Part shown: positions 1 to 11,820 of the stretch, in pieces | Position numbering within the stretch: the stretch's first letter is position 1 | Layout: every line of letters starts with the position of its first letter | Source: Progne subis subis | Taxonomy: Eukaryota; Chordata; Aves; Passeriformes; Hirundinidae | Direction: 5' to 3' | Assembly (NCBI GenBank): GCA_022316685.1 | Contig: JAKJHU010000039.1 | Span: forward strand, 248,001 to 312,000 | DNA length: 64,000 nucleotides | The notes under the pieces: generated by a model | What the model saw: only the letters and a program-made list of their open reading frames with translations | Told to the model about the DNA's origin: nothing | The model's database searches: none | Made by a program: the position numbers and the translations under genes

Positions 1-442
1 TGATGTTTAAATGTATGGTGTGGAGACTAGGCTGCAGCATGAAAACTTCTTTCCCAGAAGAACTAAGATCAGCAATTTGTCTGAACCATGAAGTAATGTT
101 TATGTCTCCTAGCAAGCTTTGAGTTCAGACATATTATCCTTTCATTCCTCTTTTAAGTAGTCCAGTATCATTAGTAGGCTTTATTTGTGGCTGTGGAGGG
201 AATTTAGGAAAATGCTGACATTTGTAAGAAATAGGCTTGCTTTGTGGGAGCCACAATACAGTTGTGAATAATTCCCTCTGTTAAATCTCAGATCAGGTCT
301 GTGAAGCTTCGTGTTAACAGGGCTGAAGCTAATGATATCCATGAAAGAAAATCCTCCATCCTTCCCTCTTTCTCTCTCTCCTTTTTGCTTTCTCCGAGGT
401 GGGCTTTTTACCAGCTAAATCTCTATGAACATTTTCTTTCAG

Positions 443-518
443 ATGCTAAAGAAGGAGGAAGCAATCCCATGGCCGGGGACTTTAGCAATTGTTCATTCAT
501 ATATTGCATATAAAGCAG
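443..518 (+). CDS. PHF21A: PHF21A coding exon (third from last)
   Basis: Bounded by tttcag and gtaaga. It reads [19 protein letters not shown] followed by YIAYKA, then one base of a split Ala codon. This matches the segment after the PHD finger in mammalian PHF21A. Confidence 0.93.
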
Positions 519-3102
519 GTAAGAAAATGATGAACACTTTTCTTTCACTTTTAATAATGGAAGATGTTATTTTGGGAGTGGGATAAAATGGTACTTCCCT
601 TACAAAAGGAAATTTTGTCATACAAAAGGAAATAACCTTAATCATTAGTGAAGTGAAAATAGCAGTCTAAATATTTCTTAAGCCTGTCATGCTTGTGTAT
701 GTAGGTGACATTTTGGGAGTGATTCAGTGCACAAGTTCTTAAGCATTGATTTAAACAGAATCCCCCTCTTTACATGAAGCAGTTTAGACCCTCCATCCAT
801 AAGACAAATATTTAAAATATTCTGTTTCACACTCTGTTTTGCAGCAAAAGAAGAGGAAAAACAGAAACTACTTAAATGGAGTTCAGATTTAAAACAGGAA
901 AGAGAACAACTAGAGCAGAAGGTCAAACAGCTCAGCAATTCTATAACAGTGAGTATTGTCCTTCCAAATAACTCTTCACCCTGTGTTCTGGTGCCACAAT
1001 GCAGGGAGAAAACCATTATAGAGCAACTCCATATACTATACCTGTCATCCTCTGGATTTATTTAGAATCATGTGGGTGCTTTCCTTTGCTTTTTAGGACT
1101 TTGGGGAGCAGGAATGAAATAAAGACAACATGCTTACATTGATTCTCTTATACATGATCCATGCTGAACATGTAGGTGTTCACACATATTGGTGACATAT
1201 ATCAGCAGGTGACAAAAATGTCCCAGAGCATTTTTGTCTGTGAGCAGTAGATTGAGTCCAAGTCTCTAGTGGCTCACTTAAACATGAATGGTTGGGCCTC
1301 TGTGTGTAGTGAGAGTTACAGCCTGGGTGCACTCCCCAGACCTTCCTGATGCAACAGCGACCATTTACTTAGGGCTGACTCTCAGGACCTTGATGTGTTG
1401 CCTTGGCAGTCAGCAGCTGGACACTGCACATGCCTCTGCGTGGTATTAACTAGACAGTGTTGTACTTCAAACAAAAAACCTTAGTTTCCACCTTGGTTTA
1501 TTGCAGTAATTGGAACATACATAATGATTTGGCCACTCTTCTCACCTTAATGTGCAGATTAGTCTCTTGAGATGCCAGTGTAAAGTTTTAGCCCCTCCTT
1601 GGTGCAGCCCTAGTCACTATCACATAATGGAAAAAAAAGAGAAATCTCCTGTATGACATCTGAAGGCTGGATTCATAATTACAGACTTTTTAGATACAGA
1701 TGCACTTTCCAGGCTGCCTGTCTTTGCCTATTAGAGCAAAAGTGTCCCATGTTTACAGACACCTCAGTGCTGTCAGTACAAATAAAATGATTGTGAGGGG
1801 CTGGTTAGCAATCCTGGGGACTTTCACCTTTTGGTTAGCAGTAGCTGAGTGTAACCTGAGCAGTACTAGACAAGTAACACTGCTTCTCAGTGATGTACCC
1901 AGGCAGATGCAAGGCCTTAACGTGAGAGATTGGCAAGGGGGCAAGGAGAATGTTCATACTTACAAGGACCTGTCCAAAACAGGCATATTAGATCTAGATG
2001 TTTAAGACTTATTATGATGCCATGAGCTGCATGTGAAAACAGTAAAGCTAAAACCAACAGTGTCTGGAGATCTGCATGGATAAAAGATTTAAAAAATACA
2101 GGAAGGTTGCCATCTTCATGTAAAAACCTGAATGTAATAGACATAGCTACTGTTTCCTCATTTTTGTGAGTTTCAAATATACATATAAGCAGTTTTCCAC
2201 TCTTGAAATATCATTTGTGGGCTTTTTTTTTAAGTTATCTTGCCCTGATGTTTAACTGATGAGCTAGCTCTGTTACTACCTCTTCTAAGAGAATGAAATG
2301 GCCACAAAATAAGATTTTCAAATGAAGAGGAGTTTGGTTTCCTTTTCAAGTGCCCTTTTACTTATTGAGAGAAGGAAGTGATGTTCCTGCTAAAATGTAT
2401 GTGAAAGCAAAGGCTGTATCCCATTAATGGTTTGCACGCAGCAGTCAGCTGCAGGGGATGCCTGAGCTTGCAGATCTGAGTTAAAGAAATTCCAGTAATG
2501 CAATACCAATAGAAAAAATAGTAAGAACAAACACTTGGAAGTTTTCCTTCAAAAGAAACACAAAAGGATGGAGCTGTCTGTCTGCGTTCATTCGCACAAC
2601 ACCTTGGAATGAAAGGGAGCCATACCAGGTGACAGCTATGTCTTGGCAATTTATCTCCTCAGCCTGCAAATATGACTTCTCCTCTGAACACAGCCTAGAG
2701 ACTCTTTTCTTCTAGGCTGGAAAAGTGAAGTTGCAGCTGCAGTCTTTTCTGGGTGCTTACATTTAGATCTGTGAACATCATATTCCTTCTCTTGCCTTCT
2801 TCCATTCATAAGCTCGAACTTATTACTGATTTTGTGCTTTGCTGTAGAAATGCATGGAAATGAAGAATACGATCCTTGCAAAACAGAAGGAGATGCACAG
2901 CTCCTTGGAGAAGGTAAAACAGCTGATCCGCCTCATCCAAGGCATCGACCTTTCAAAACCCATAAACTCTGAGGTCAATTCAGTAGCCATCTCCAACGGC
3001 ATGGACTCCACTAACAATACTAATGCTGCCACCTCCACCTTAGCCCCCTCCCCTTCCCAGAGCTGCATGGTGAACTGTAACAAGGGCGATGAGACTAAAT
3101 AA
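443..3102 (+). CDS. PHF21A: PHF21A (BHC80) 3' end, last three coding exons (partial)
   Basis: PHD finger protein 21A is a nuclear subunit of the LSD1-CoREST (BHC) complex and reads unmethylated H3K4; its PHD finger lies upstream of this window. The exons 443-518, 845-948 and 2848-3102 join in frame (phases 1, 0, 0) into the conserved C-terminal region. It begins [14 protein letters not shown], continues through a Lys/Glu/Gln-rich heptad segment ([14 protein letters not shown]) that should form a coiled coil, and ends in a Ser/Thr/Pro-rich tail finishing KGDETK. All splice sites are AG/GT. I recognise the sequence from the mammalian protein, and the position next to LARGE2 matches human 11p11.2. 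The gene starts to the left of position 1. Confidence 0.95.
845..948 (+). CDS. PHF21A: PHF21A coding exon (penultimate), coiled coil
   Basis: Acceptor gcag and donor gtgagt. It encodes 35 codons rich in Lys, Glu, Gln and Leu with heptad-like spacing ([15 protein letters not shown], then [13 protein letters not shown]), the predicted coiled coil near the PHF21A C-terminus. Confidence 0.93.
2848..3102 (+). CDS. PHF21A: PHF21A terminal coding exon
   Basis: Acceptor gctgtag. It opens [19 protein letters not shown], continues through the conserved [19 protein letters not shown] and a low-complexity Ser/Thr/Pro/Asn tail, and ends at TAA 3100-3102. The tail diverges from mammals in the Asn/Thr-rich middle, as expected for disordered sequence. 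Confidence 0.95.
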   Translation, partial: KCMEMKNTILAKQKEMHSSLEKVKQLIRLIQGIDLSKPINSEVNSVAISNGMDSTNNTNAATSTLAPSPSQSCMVNCNKGDETK

Positions 3103-3737
3103 CACAGTGAAGTTAAGAAGGAGCCAAGGGAGGTGGCGGCGAGGAGAAAGAGCAAAATAAAGAAACTCTAGAAAAGCAAAACTGGATTTCTTCTGGAAAG
3201 TGCAGAATTCTTTAGTTCTTTGGTTCCAGAGAGAGCGTGAAGATGCTTGTGCCAGGCGGCACCGGAGTTTGCCAATTGATCCTTCTTATTCTGTGTGTAC
3301 ATGCGAAGTTTGGATCATGTTACATGAATAGTGCCAGCTGGGGGTTCTTTGCCAGCACCATGCCAAGTGAAATAATATATTTACTCTCTCTATATTTTAC
3401 ACCAGTGTGTGCCTGCAGCAGCCTCCACAGCCACTATAGGTTTGTTTTATTTTTGTTTGGGGTGAGGAGCAGGGATAAGGGAGGAGAGCAGGTTTCAAGT
3501 TCCGATTTGCAGAACAGTTTGTTTAGCTAGGGGAAAACAAAAACAAGTCCAAAGAGCCTATGGGCTTTTCCTGTTTCTAAACTCTCAGTACTATTAAACC
3601 AAAAAACCAGAAATATAAATTATCAAATCCCAGTGCCCAGAAGGGACAAGTCTATCAAATAAGCAGTATTTACTATTGTTTAGACAGGAGATGTACAAAA
3701 GGAAAGGAGATGGACTTTTCGCTGAGTAACCAGCACA

Positions 3738-3842
3738 CAGAATCATAGAATATGCTGAGTTTGAAGGGACCCATCAGGATCACCGAGTCCAACTCCTGGC
3801 CCTACGCAGGACACCCCAAGAATCACACCATGTGCCTGAGAG
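3738..3842 (-). repeat. CR1 LINE fragment
   Basis: Begins cagaatcatagaat, the reverse complement of the avian CR1 3' terminal motif. It continues with the CR1 tail pattern (gaagggacccatcaggatca, gagtccaactcctg, accatgtgcctgagag). It is a 5'-truncated copy antisense to PHF21A and closely related to the copy near 27.3 kb. Confidence 0.8.
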
Positions 3843-6800
3843 CCTGTGGGTCCTCACACTCATCCAGAAAGTCTGTTTTGGGAATGGGAAAATAGAGGGC
3901 CAGAATCCAGGGTCAGCTTGGAGCATTGGATGGAGGTGTCCCAAGAGAAAATGTGCATCAATTACTTGAAAATGAGATTCCATCCCTTTTCTGTATTTAT
4001 AAACAACAAAGGTATCCTGAACAAAGTAGCACATAACCCAGATGTGTGAACTCAACAGAGAAATGTCCTTTTCTTTCACTTCCTTTCTCTTCTTTTGGTA
4101 ACAAGAACTAAATAAGGAATAGAAAAGCTGTTTTTCAGGCTGACAGTCTAATTAAAGAGGTAGATGGGACCTTGCATGGTATAGATTAGAAGTAATAGTG
4201 TCAGTGAGATACAGTGAGTCTTTGTGAGTCCTTGTGTCATCGTTTTGGGCACTGTTTTTTTATGCAAGGGCAAAATCTTTGTATCTGGGGGAAAAAACCC
4301 AACTTTTTTAAATTAAAAAGGAAAATAAAAGATATTGAGGTCTTCCTAGTGTTACTTAAAATAAGATCAAGGTAAGAAACATTGTAAAAAAAAATTACAA
4401 AAGTGCTATTTGTTTCCTAAACAAGTGATTTCTATTAAAAAGGTGTCAGAACTGGAGAAAATGCTGTGTACTTAGAATTTTTTAACACAGACTTTGCTTA
4501 TTTATGATGACATTCCGCTGTGTTTGTGTTCTAAAATCTAATGGGACAGTTTCTATAGGTTCTACCATACATCTACTGCTAAAGTCTAAAGAGAATCAAG
4601 TCCTGCGGTGCTGGATCTCACCCCACCTGGAGGATCTCCCAGGCTTGTCTCTGCTGTTACCATCTCTCTCCCATTCTTCCATGTGTTTATAACCTGGAGA
4701 AAAGCAGTTGGCAGTGTGCTTGTTCAAGGCTTTCATAGTTCTGGGATGCAGACTGATTTGAGCTTGAGAATGAAAGACAGTGAGTTGCACTGAAATCACC
4801 CTCTGTTATCTCCTCTTGTTCAAGAAGTTCATCTCTAATGTATAATCTTTTCACTCTGGACAGCAGAGCTTGCCTTGTGCTTCCTGATTGTGGGGTCTGG
4901 TTCAGTTTAGGATGCTGATTCTGGTCACATTGGGTTGTGTCCCAGAGCTGTCTAGTTTAACTACTGCGTATACACATTTGGGCAAAGCCCATTTCCACTG
5001 GAAGTACCAGGAAAATTCCCTTTACTTCCCGTGGGAGCAGAGTTGAGCCACTGCACACACAAGGTGAGGCAGTGTGCCCAGTGTGGTGGCCTTGAGAGCA
5101 TGTGTTGGGTGGCCAGGCAGACCTGCTCAGCTGTTCCTAGAAAGATAGAAAACTTTGCATTTCAAGGATGCATTTCTCAGCACATGAATACTCCAGACAG
5201 GACATAGCCTGAGAGAGTTTCTTTGCTGCCCCAGCCAAGTGGGCTTTGGTGGGGTTCTTGGAGCCATTTTATTCCCTTTCCTTTAAGTTGCCCTTCTGCC
5301 CTTTAAGGACTTTTATTCCTTCTGTAGGAGTGTGCACTATTTTCAGCTCTGAGCTCAGAACTGATATCCTGAGTTCTCACATTTGTCTCAGTTGGGAAAG
5401 TGACTCTTCGATGCACTTCTCAGCTGAACCAGTGATAACCCTGACACTGTCTTTTGATGTTTGTGTTCTGTTCTGGAACGAGCAGAGCTGGAGGGATAAG
5501 TTAGCAGAAGTGGCAGGGAGACAGCTGGGCAGACACTGTCTAAACAGATCATACTAAAAATGCCCTTCCATCAGTCCAGTTACCAATGGGGTCATTACCA
5601 TTGGGCAGCACTAGGCCAGCAACTCACAGCATTTAAACAAAGGACTGTCTATTTCAAGGGTTGAAGAGCAAAACCAAACTGAACATGAGCCTTCTATAGT
5701 ATATGAGCTATCAGCTAACAGCCAGATATTCAGGAGAAGCTGCCTTTTGGAACATGTTGGTCTTCAGCTGAACACTTGGGTGATTCTTAACAGCATCTTC
5801 CAAAGCATCGAGCATTCCTGGTAAGAGACCGTCTCCAGGGATAGGTGTGCTGAGTCTTTGTGGTTCTCATGCTCTTATTTCTGGGTTAACCTGAGCTCTC
5901 TTGGAAGCACTGCACTATTTGGAGGTAGAGGAGGCGATGCCTGGAGACTTGATAGTCCTTCAGTTTTCTTTGCTGATTCAGGAGACGATGGAAGTGAAAT
6001 TCTCTGGTAGCCATATTTAAATTTGCACACAGTTAACCAGCCAGAAGGTGTTAAAACAGCTGTTACTGCTTTCCTGAGGCATCTGCTTGTCTCCAGAATC
6101 CAAGTAGATAAGTACAGACTTTTATAGCCCTTTGTTACAGCATTTGTGTTCCAGACTGTATAAGGATGCCTTTAGTTAATCATTACTTGGCAGAAAAAAA
6201 ATCTTAGACTTTTTGACGTTGCTTAGGTAGTTTTCTTTCTCTCTCACTGATCCTGTTGGGATGCTTTTTCTCCTGGCTCTGCAACAGTATCAGCCGATAG
6301 GCAAGGGCATTCCCAGGGCTGCACTGACACTGGCAATGATGCTGTTGTGTAGACACAGTAAATTTGGGTTATCTCTACCCAATTACCAACAATAGGGTGG
6401 AAGGGGACTTGGTGTTTGCTAAATGCAGAGGAAAATGGTTTCTTTCCTAGCTGCTGTAAGAGGTTCCAATCAAGGGAGAAATTTAAACTCTGTGACAGCT
6501 TAAAGCTCAAGCTTTTCTTTTAGGTTTGTATTGGTTTGGGTGTTTCTTCTCACATAATATTTGAGGTAGAATGGGTTTGTACTAAAGCTTCTGCTCTTTG
6601 GGAAGCTATCATAATGACCGTGGTTTTGTATTTCCAAACCACCGTCAAGATATTAACTAATTCTTATGTCACTGCTTGTTGTTGGTGGGAAACAAGTGAC
6701 TTTTAAATCTCTGTTATAAGGGAAGAAATGAGACCACAAAGGAATCTCATATCAAAATGGTCCTGGCTCTCAGCCCAGTGCTAAGGGGCTTTAAGAAGTC

Positions 6801-8425
6801 ACCCTGCTCCTTGGTCAGAAATAGAGCAAGTGTTGCAGGAGTTTCTTTTTCCGTTCTCCGTACAATCTGTTCTTTAAACAGCTGGAAAGGTGTGTTGTTG
6901 TTAGAGTGAGCAAGTGAGCCTGTGACCTGGCTAGAAGAATTAGTATCCTTATTGGTGTTTTCATTGTCTTTTTTTAGAGCCACTAGTGGGGTTAGTTCTG
7001 TACAAAACATGGAGCAAGCAATACTTCTAGGGATGATTGGAAGGTAGGGTGAGTAGCATGGTAGGGTGAGGTGATTCTTCCAAGACCTCATTAGCCAGGA
7101 GTTACCATGTTGGTAGAATGAACTAATGTTTTGCATGAGCAAAACAGGGCTATGTTCTGTGTTGCAAGCAGCTTTCTGTCAGTGGGGATCTGAAGTAAAA
7201 ACATGGAAATTAAAGAGGTGGTAATTTTATGGACAGGTCTGTTGGTTTTATTGTTGGCAGAAAAAAATAATATTGCATTTTATCTTTACTAGGCTTAAGA
7301 AAGCAAATCTGTATTCCAAATGTCTTGAAATGTGAAACCTAATTCTGACCTCCTTGGCTTCAAATTATCTTCCCTGTACTGTTGCAGAGACAGCCCTGAA
7401 AAGCAGCATGGTTCAGCATTCAGGAGAACCTGGAGTGAAACCTCCCTCTTGGCCCCACCAAGCTGTGGCAGCTCACAATCCAGGGAATAAACTCTGAGAT
7501 TTCTTTCTCATGGACACCAGAAAACATTTGTGAATTTGCAGTGCATATGTTTCTCTCTTATCTTTTCCTCAGCTGGGTTGCACCCTCTCCCTCTTTGCTT
7601 CGGAAGCACTAATGATGAATACACACTTTTAATGAAACGTGTTTTTAAAATAACATATTGAGATGTTAAACCAAAATTCACTCTTTTACTGAGGGCCTCT
7701 CTCAGTGAGCTGCTCAGAAAACCACCACAACACTGGTATTACACTTCCTTGTGGACACGCCCCTTTGGGCAGGGTTCTTTGTATCTTTTTAGAATTGTTT
7801 TGACCCTTCTTCACCTCCTGTTGTCCTCCCTTGGATTTCTGGAGATACAAGGCAAGATCGGCTTTGCTGGATTACTGCAAAAAGTCTTCAGAAGAGTATG
7901 TAGGAGTCAGGAACCTGGAGAAAGAGGAAGATGTTTTGTTGTGCAGCTAATTCATTTGGCGCTTAGGCTTGCCTGGTCAACAAACTACCTCAGCAAAGGC
8001 CATTCCCAAGCACTATGGATTCTGTAGTTTCTGGCATTTAGAAGGCAAAAGGTCCAAAGAATCCTCCAGCAGCTAACTAGGTCTCTGAGGGCGTGTGAGC
8101 AAACCTTGCAGCAACATGCTGCTGGATCCTTGTTTTCAGTGGTCAGACTTGGACCAGGGAATGACCCAAAAATTGGATGGGATCAGGAAAGTGAGAGCTG
8201 CAGATGTCTTGTCTCCAGGTTATTGCTGTCTTACTCAGATCCTTCTTTAAGCCTCAGTCCTGTTTGAAACTCCTACAGAATGGAATGTAATACTTGAAAA
8301 ATATGAGTCTCTCTATCCTTTTACCCTTAGCTCACATTTCCCTCCTGTTTCTCTCTTATCTGGGACAAGAACTTTCTGCATCGTTGTGTCTTGTATAGGC
8401 TGAGCACATAGTTGATCAACTTGCC

Positions 8426-8431
8426 AATAAA
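8426..8431 (+). terminator. PHF21A: Candidate distal poly(A) signal of PHF21A
   Basis: AATAAA in an AT-rich setting about 5.3 kb after the stop, followed by T-rich sequence. It is one of several hexamers and was chosen only because the known 3' UTR is long. Confidence 0.3.
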
Positions 8432-8450
8432 GAAAATTATTTATACCATC

Positions 8451-11400
8451 CACTGATAAGCTTGGTAATTAAAGACCCATGAAAAGCCAAATGCCTCTCC
8501 CAGAGGTTAATTTAATTGTGGGCTTGTATCAGCAAACCAAGAGCTTACCTGTGTGAGAGTCTGTATCCCTGTCAGTATTACTAAAATATCTGAGCAGTGA
8601 ATGGAAAAGAGGCTTGCCAAGAGCATGGATGCTGTGGGAATCACTGTGCTGTGCAGGTCCCTGGAGTGTATCTCATGAGAAGAGCCAGGCCCAGGCTTCC
8701 CATCTCCCTGGGCCAGAGGTGGATGCTGCAAGGGACAAATTAAAGGATAGAAGCCTCTTTTGAGAAGTGGTACAGGGCTAGAGATGGAAAGGAAGAGAGA
8801 AAAAGCAGGAGCAGCAAAAAAAATAAAGATTACATGGGATAAAGCAGAACAGGGAGAAAAAATATGGAAAGACACAAGGATGGAAAGTGAGAGTAGGAAA
8901 AATCCAGGAGTGAAATGGTAGACAGTTCCTGCAGGGTTTGAAAGTTCAGTGGAACGAGTAGAACAAAACCACTCTTGTATCCTACCTCGATTTCTGACAG
9001 GGGTTAGTCTGTATTCCAAAAGGAGCATGTGCAGTGGGAGAAAAGAGCTGCTTAGGTGCAGGTGGAAAAGGAAGTAGGCACTAAGTCATCCCTTGCTCTG
9101 CTTCTGCTGCTGAGTGATCCCATCCTGATGAGAACCTTATTTGACTTCTAAGCTATAACATGGGGACAAGGCGCATCAAGAGGACCTTGAGGCAGCTAGA
9201 GCCTACTCTAATCTGGACTGTATTAATTAAACATTTTCTTGGCTATAAACATTCCCCAAACTAGCTAAAGGTTCAGCTCTGCTGGTGTGGTTGCACCCTC
9301 CTAGTTCAAGTGTTACAATGAGCCTAGCTGAAACCAGCATCAGCTCCCAGAGGTCCTGGGTTCTGTGTGAGTGAAAATTATGTGGAGTAGGACGTGTGAC
9401 CCAGGTACTTCTCAGCCACCTCCTGGAGTATCTGTGGAAGATTCCTGCCCTCTGGGCTGTCATATCTGGCAGTTCTGTGCCAAAATTCCTCTGTGTGAGC
9501 AATGCCTCCCTGTTTTCTCAGGACCTGGTTTCTTTAGGGCCACATGGAAGGGGGCATTTCACCAGTGCACCTAAACAGGGGCATGTGTTAAGTTTGATGT
9601 AACCTGTGAGGAGCTGAGGGTCTGCCTCTAGGCTACATTAAGCAGCCAGACCATGGGGCACCCGCCTGGGAAAATAGCTGTCCCAGCTCTCCTGTGTAAC
9701 CAGGGATAAGCTCTGTGCCTGTTCTTCACTGTCTAGTGTCCAAGCAGGTGTCAAAGGCTTCCAACGGAGAAACTCAGCCTAGTCCTTAGTTCTAGAAAGG
9801 AAGAAGTACTTAGGGACTTGCTTACTATCAGGAGTGCCTGGGGAACTCAAAAGCCTTTGTGAGTGTGGCTCTGTCTGTCGTGGGCAGAGGCCTGGCACAG
9901 AAAGGCAGGAGCGCCAAGCAGTATTGATCAGCTCAGCACCACCTTTTGCATCTCTTTTCTTTTTCCTAAATTTACACTGGCAAAAGTAAACCTCAACCAA
10001 TTCCTGCCCTTTTGTCACCAGCCTTCTTACATCTGTTTTGTTGGAAAACAAATGAAGTATTGTTGCCTTTGTGCTTCAAGAAAAGACTTTTCTTAGTGAG
10101 CAACCAGAACTTAGTGAGCCTTGGGGGTATAGCTCAGGTGGGGAAGGGAGGCAGTGTCAGGGCAGCTCCTGGGGCTGTGCTCTGTGGCCACCCTCGGTTT
10201 TGGATCCCCAGCACTGAGGTTTGATACTGCAGCAGCACAGGTACATGCTGTGCACATGTAAGGGCAGGGCTTCCCCTGGCTTGTTATCCAAGTGTTGGCA
10301 TCTCAGGTGGGGCCAGAATTGCTGGGATAGGGAAGGAGCTTGCTCTGTGCCTCGTTTTTGCCTCTGTAAGGCAGGTACTGGCAGTTCTGACTCCGGAAGA
10401 GCAGATTTCCATGGCTGCAGGCACTGTTGGAAGAAGCCCCGTGCTGCGTGCGGCGGGAGGCTGCATGTTTCTGCTTGTTCTGGGCTAATGTGTAATTTCT
10501 AATCATAGTCTCTTATGTTTCTTTAATTATCACTGACATCAAAACAATGATTGACTCTAGAGCCAGGTAGTGTCTTACCTGTCAGCTCTCCCTTCCAGAA
10601 GGTGTGTTGTCTCTGAGTTGCCCCTCATGTCATACGTGATAGGCAACCAAGACCCTCCTTAAGGAAGGTTTTTGCTTCTGCATAAGCCTCTGAGACTCGG
10701 GCAGCTTCCTGGCAGCCCCACACAAGCAGAGCCAGCAGCAGTAATGTCCCACAAGCTGCTTCACTCCAATTGCAGCTGCAGGGTCCCCCCCAGGTGCCAT
10801 CTTACACGGTCAGAGGCATCTTGGCTTCCTCTCACAGCCCTACAGAAGCAAAGGATGTGTTCCAAACTCCATTAAACAAAGATTAAGCAAGGTGACAGCA
10901 GGAAGCGGGGGAGCCTGCTAGTGCCGACCTGTGGAGGAAGGAAACAACTTTGCTGTGTCAGCAGCAGTGGACACAGCTGGTTGTGAGCTGCTGCCACCTG
11001 CAAGGTCTGGAGTGGCATTAGGGCAGATGCCTGTGCAGAGTTTTCTGTAGGGAGCTGACTGGCTCTACCCTGCAAACACCCCCCATGTCTGCAGCTGAGG
11101 GCAGGAGGGTTGTGAAGGCAGCTCTGCTTGTTCAGGAGAGAATACTCAGGCTTCAACCACAGCTTCATGTTCCTGCGATCACAGCAGCGCCATCTCCGTA
11201 GTTATTGATGCCACCAGCCCACCTGTGTGCCGTGCTTCCTCCCATTCCCACCTGGTGTTTCACCATGACTGAGCTGTAAAGTGGGAGTCCTGGCACGGGC
11301 CCAGAGCAGGAGCTCACCCTGAAGGGCTCTGTGTATGTCCCTGGTACTTCCCCCAGTCTGTCTGATTTCTCCAGGGGATTTTGGTGACCAGCCCCCAGTC

Positions 11401-11779
11401 CTGGCAGTGCTGTCCCTGCAGCCATGGGCCTGGTGCTGCACGGGATGATGGCAGCTTCTCTCCCAGCTGGGTTTCTAATGGCAAAGCCAGTGGCACCTGT
11501 GCTGTCCCATTCCCCACCAATCTCCCTTCCTTGCAGGCCCTGGTGTAAAATGCCCTTTCTGACTGGTACTGCTCTGTTGTCACAGAATCACACCATGAAA
11601 ACACCCACTTGTGAACTGGTTTGGGTTTTTAAAATATCTCTATTTTTTTTAGCCTGATGCTCATAGTGATCTGCAGTATCTGCTGCCTTCAAGTTCCTTG
11701 TGGTTTCAGTTTTGGTACAAATGTGTTTAGATTTTAGCAAATTAAAGTTGGGGGGAGGGGGTACAGAGCATCTGATCAA
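8451..11779. other. Intergenic sequence between PHF21A and LARGE2
   Basis: I see no conserved protein frame, tRNA or clear repeat here. Open frames on both strands are short or compositionally random. The stretch lies between two convergent genes and may include unannotated 3' UTR. Confidence 0.5.
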
Positions 11780-11820
11780 TTTGTATTTATTTATTTTAAC
11801 ATTTTACTAAATAAAACACA
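11780..11820. terminator. Closely spaced poly(A) hexamers on both strands
   Basis: Overlapping tttatt motifs at about 11786-11795 give AATAAA on the minus strand, and AATAAA lies on the plus strand at 11810. Convergent genes often share such bidirectional 3' end regions, but whether PHF21A or LARGE2 uses it is unknown. Confidence 0.25.

Larger units (their letters stand above)
3103..8450 (+). other. PHF21A: PHF21A 3' UTR (extent uncertain)
   Basis: AT-rich sequence after the PHF21A stop with no recognisable coding. AATAAA hexamers occur at 3156, 4324, 7486 and 8426. The mammalian gene has a 3' UTR of several kilobases, so 8426 is a reasonable distal end, but transcript data are needed to choose. 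A CR1 fragment lies inside at about 3738-3842. Confidence 0.4.

Noticed and set aside
6747..7142. 131-codon open frame on the minus strand
   Set aside because: It lies within the PHF21A 3' UTR on the opposite strand, with no recognised domain, splice context or promoter.
8507..9028. 173-codon open frame on the minus strand between PHF21A and LARGE2
   Set aside because: Its hydrophobic, Ser/Phe-rich translation resembles reverse-read purine-rich DNA, it has no recognised family, and it lies beside probable PHF21A 3' UTR.
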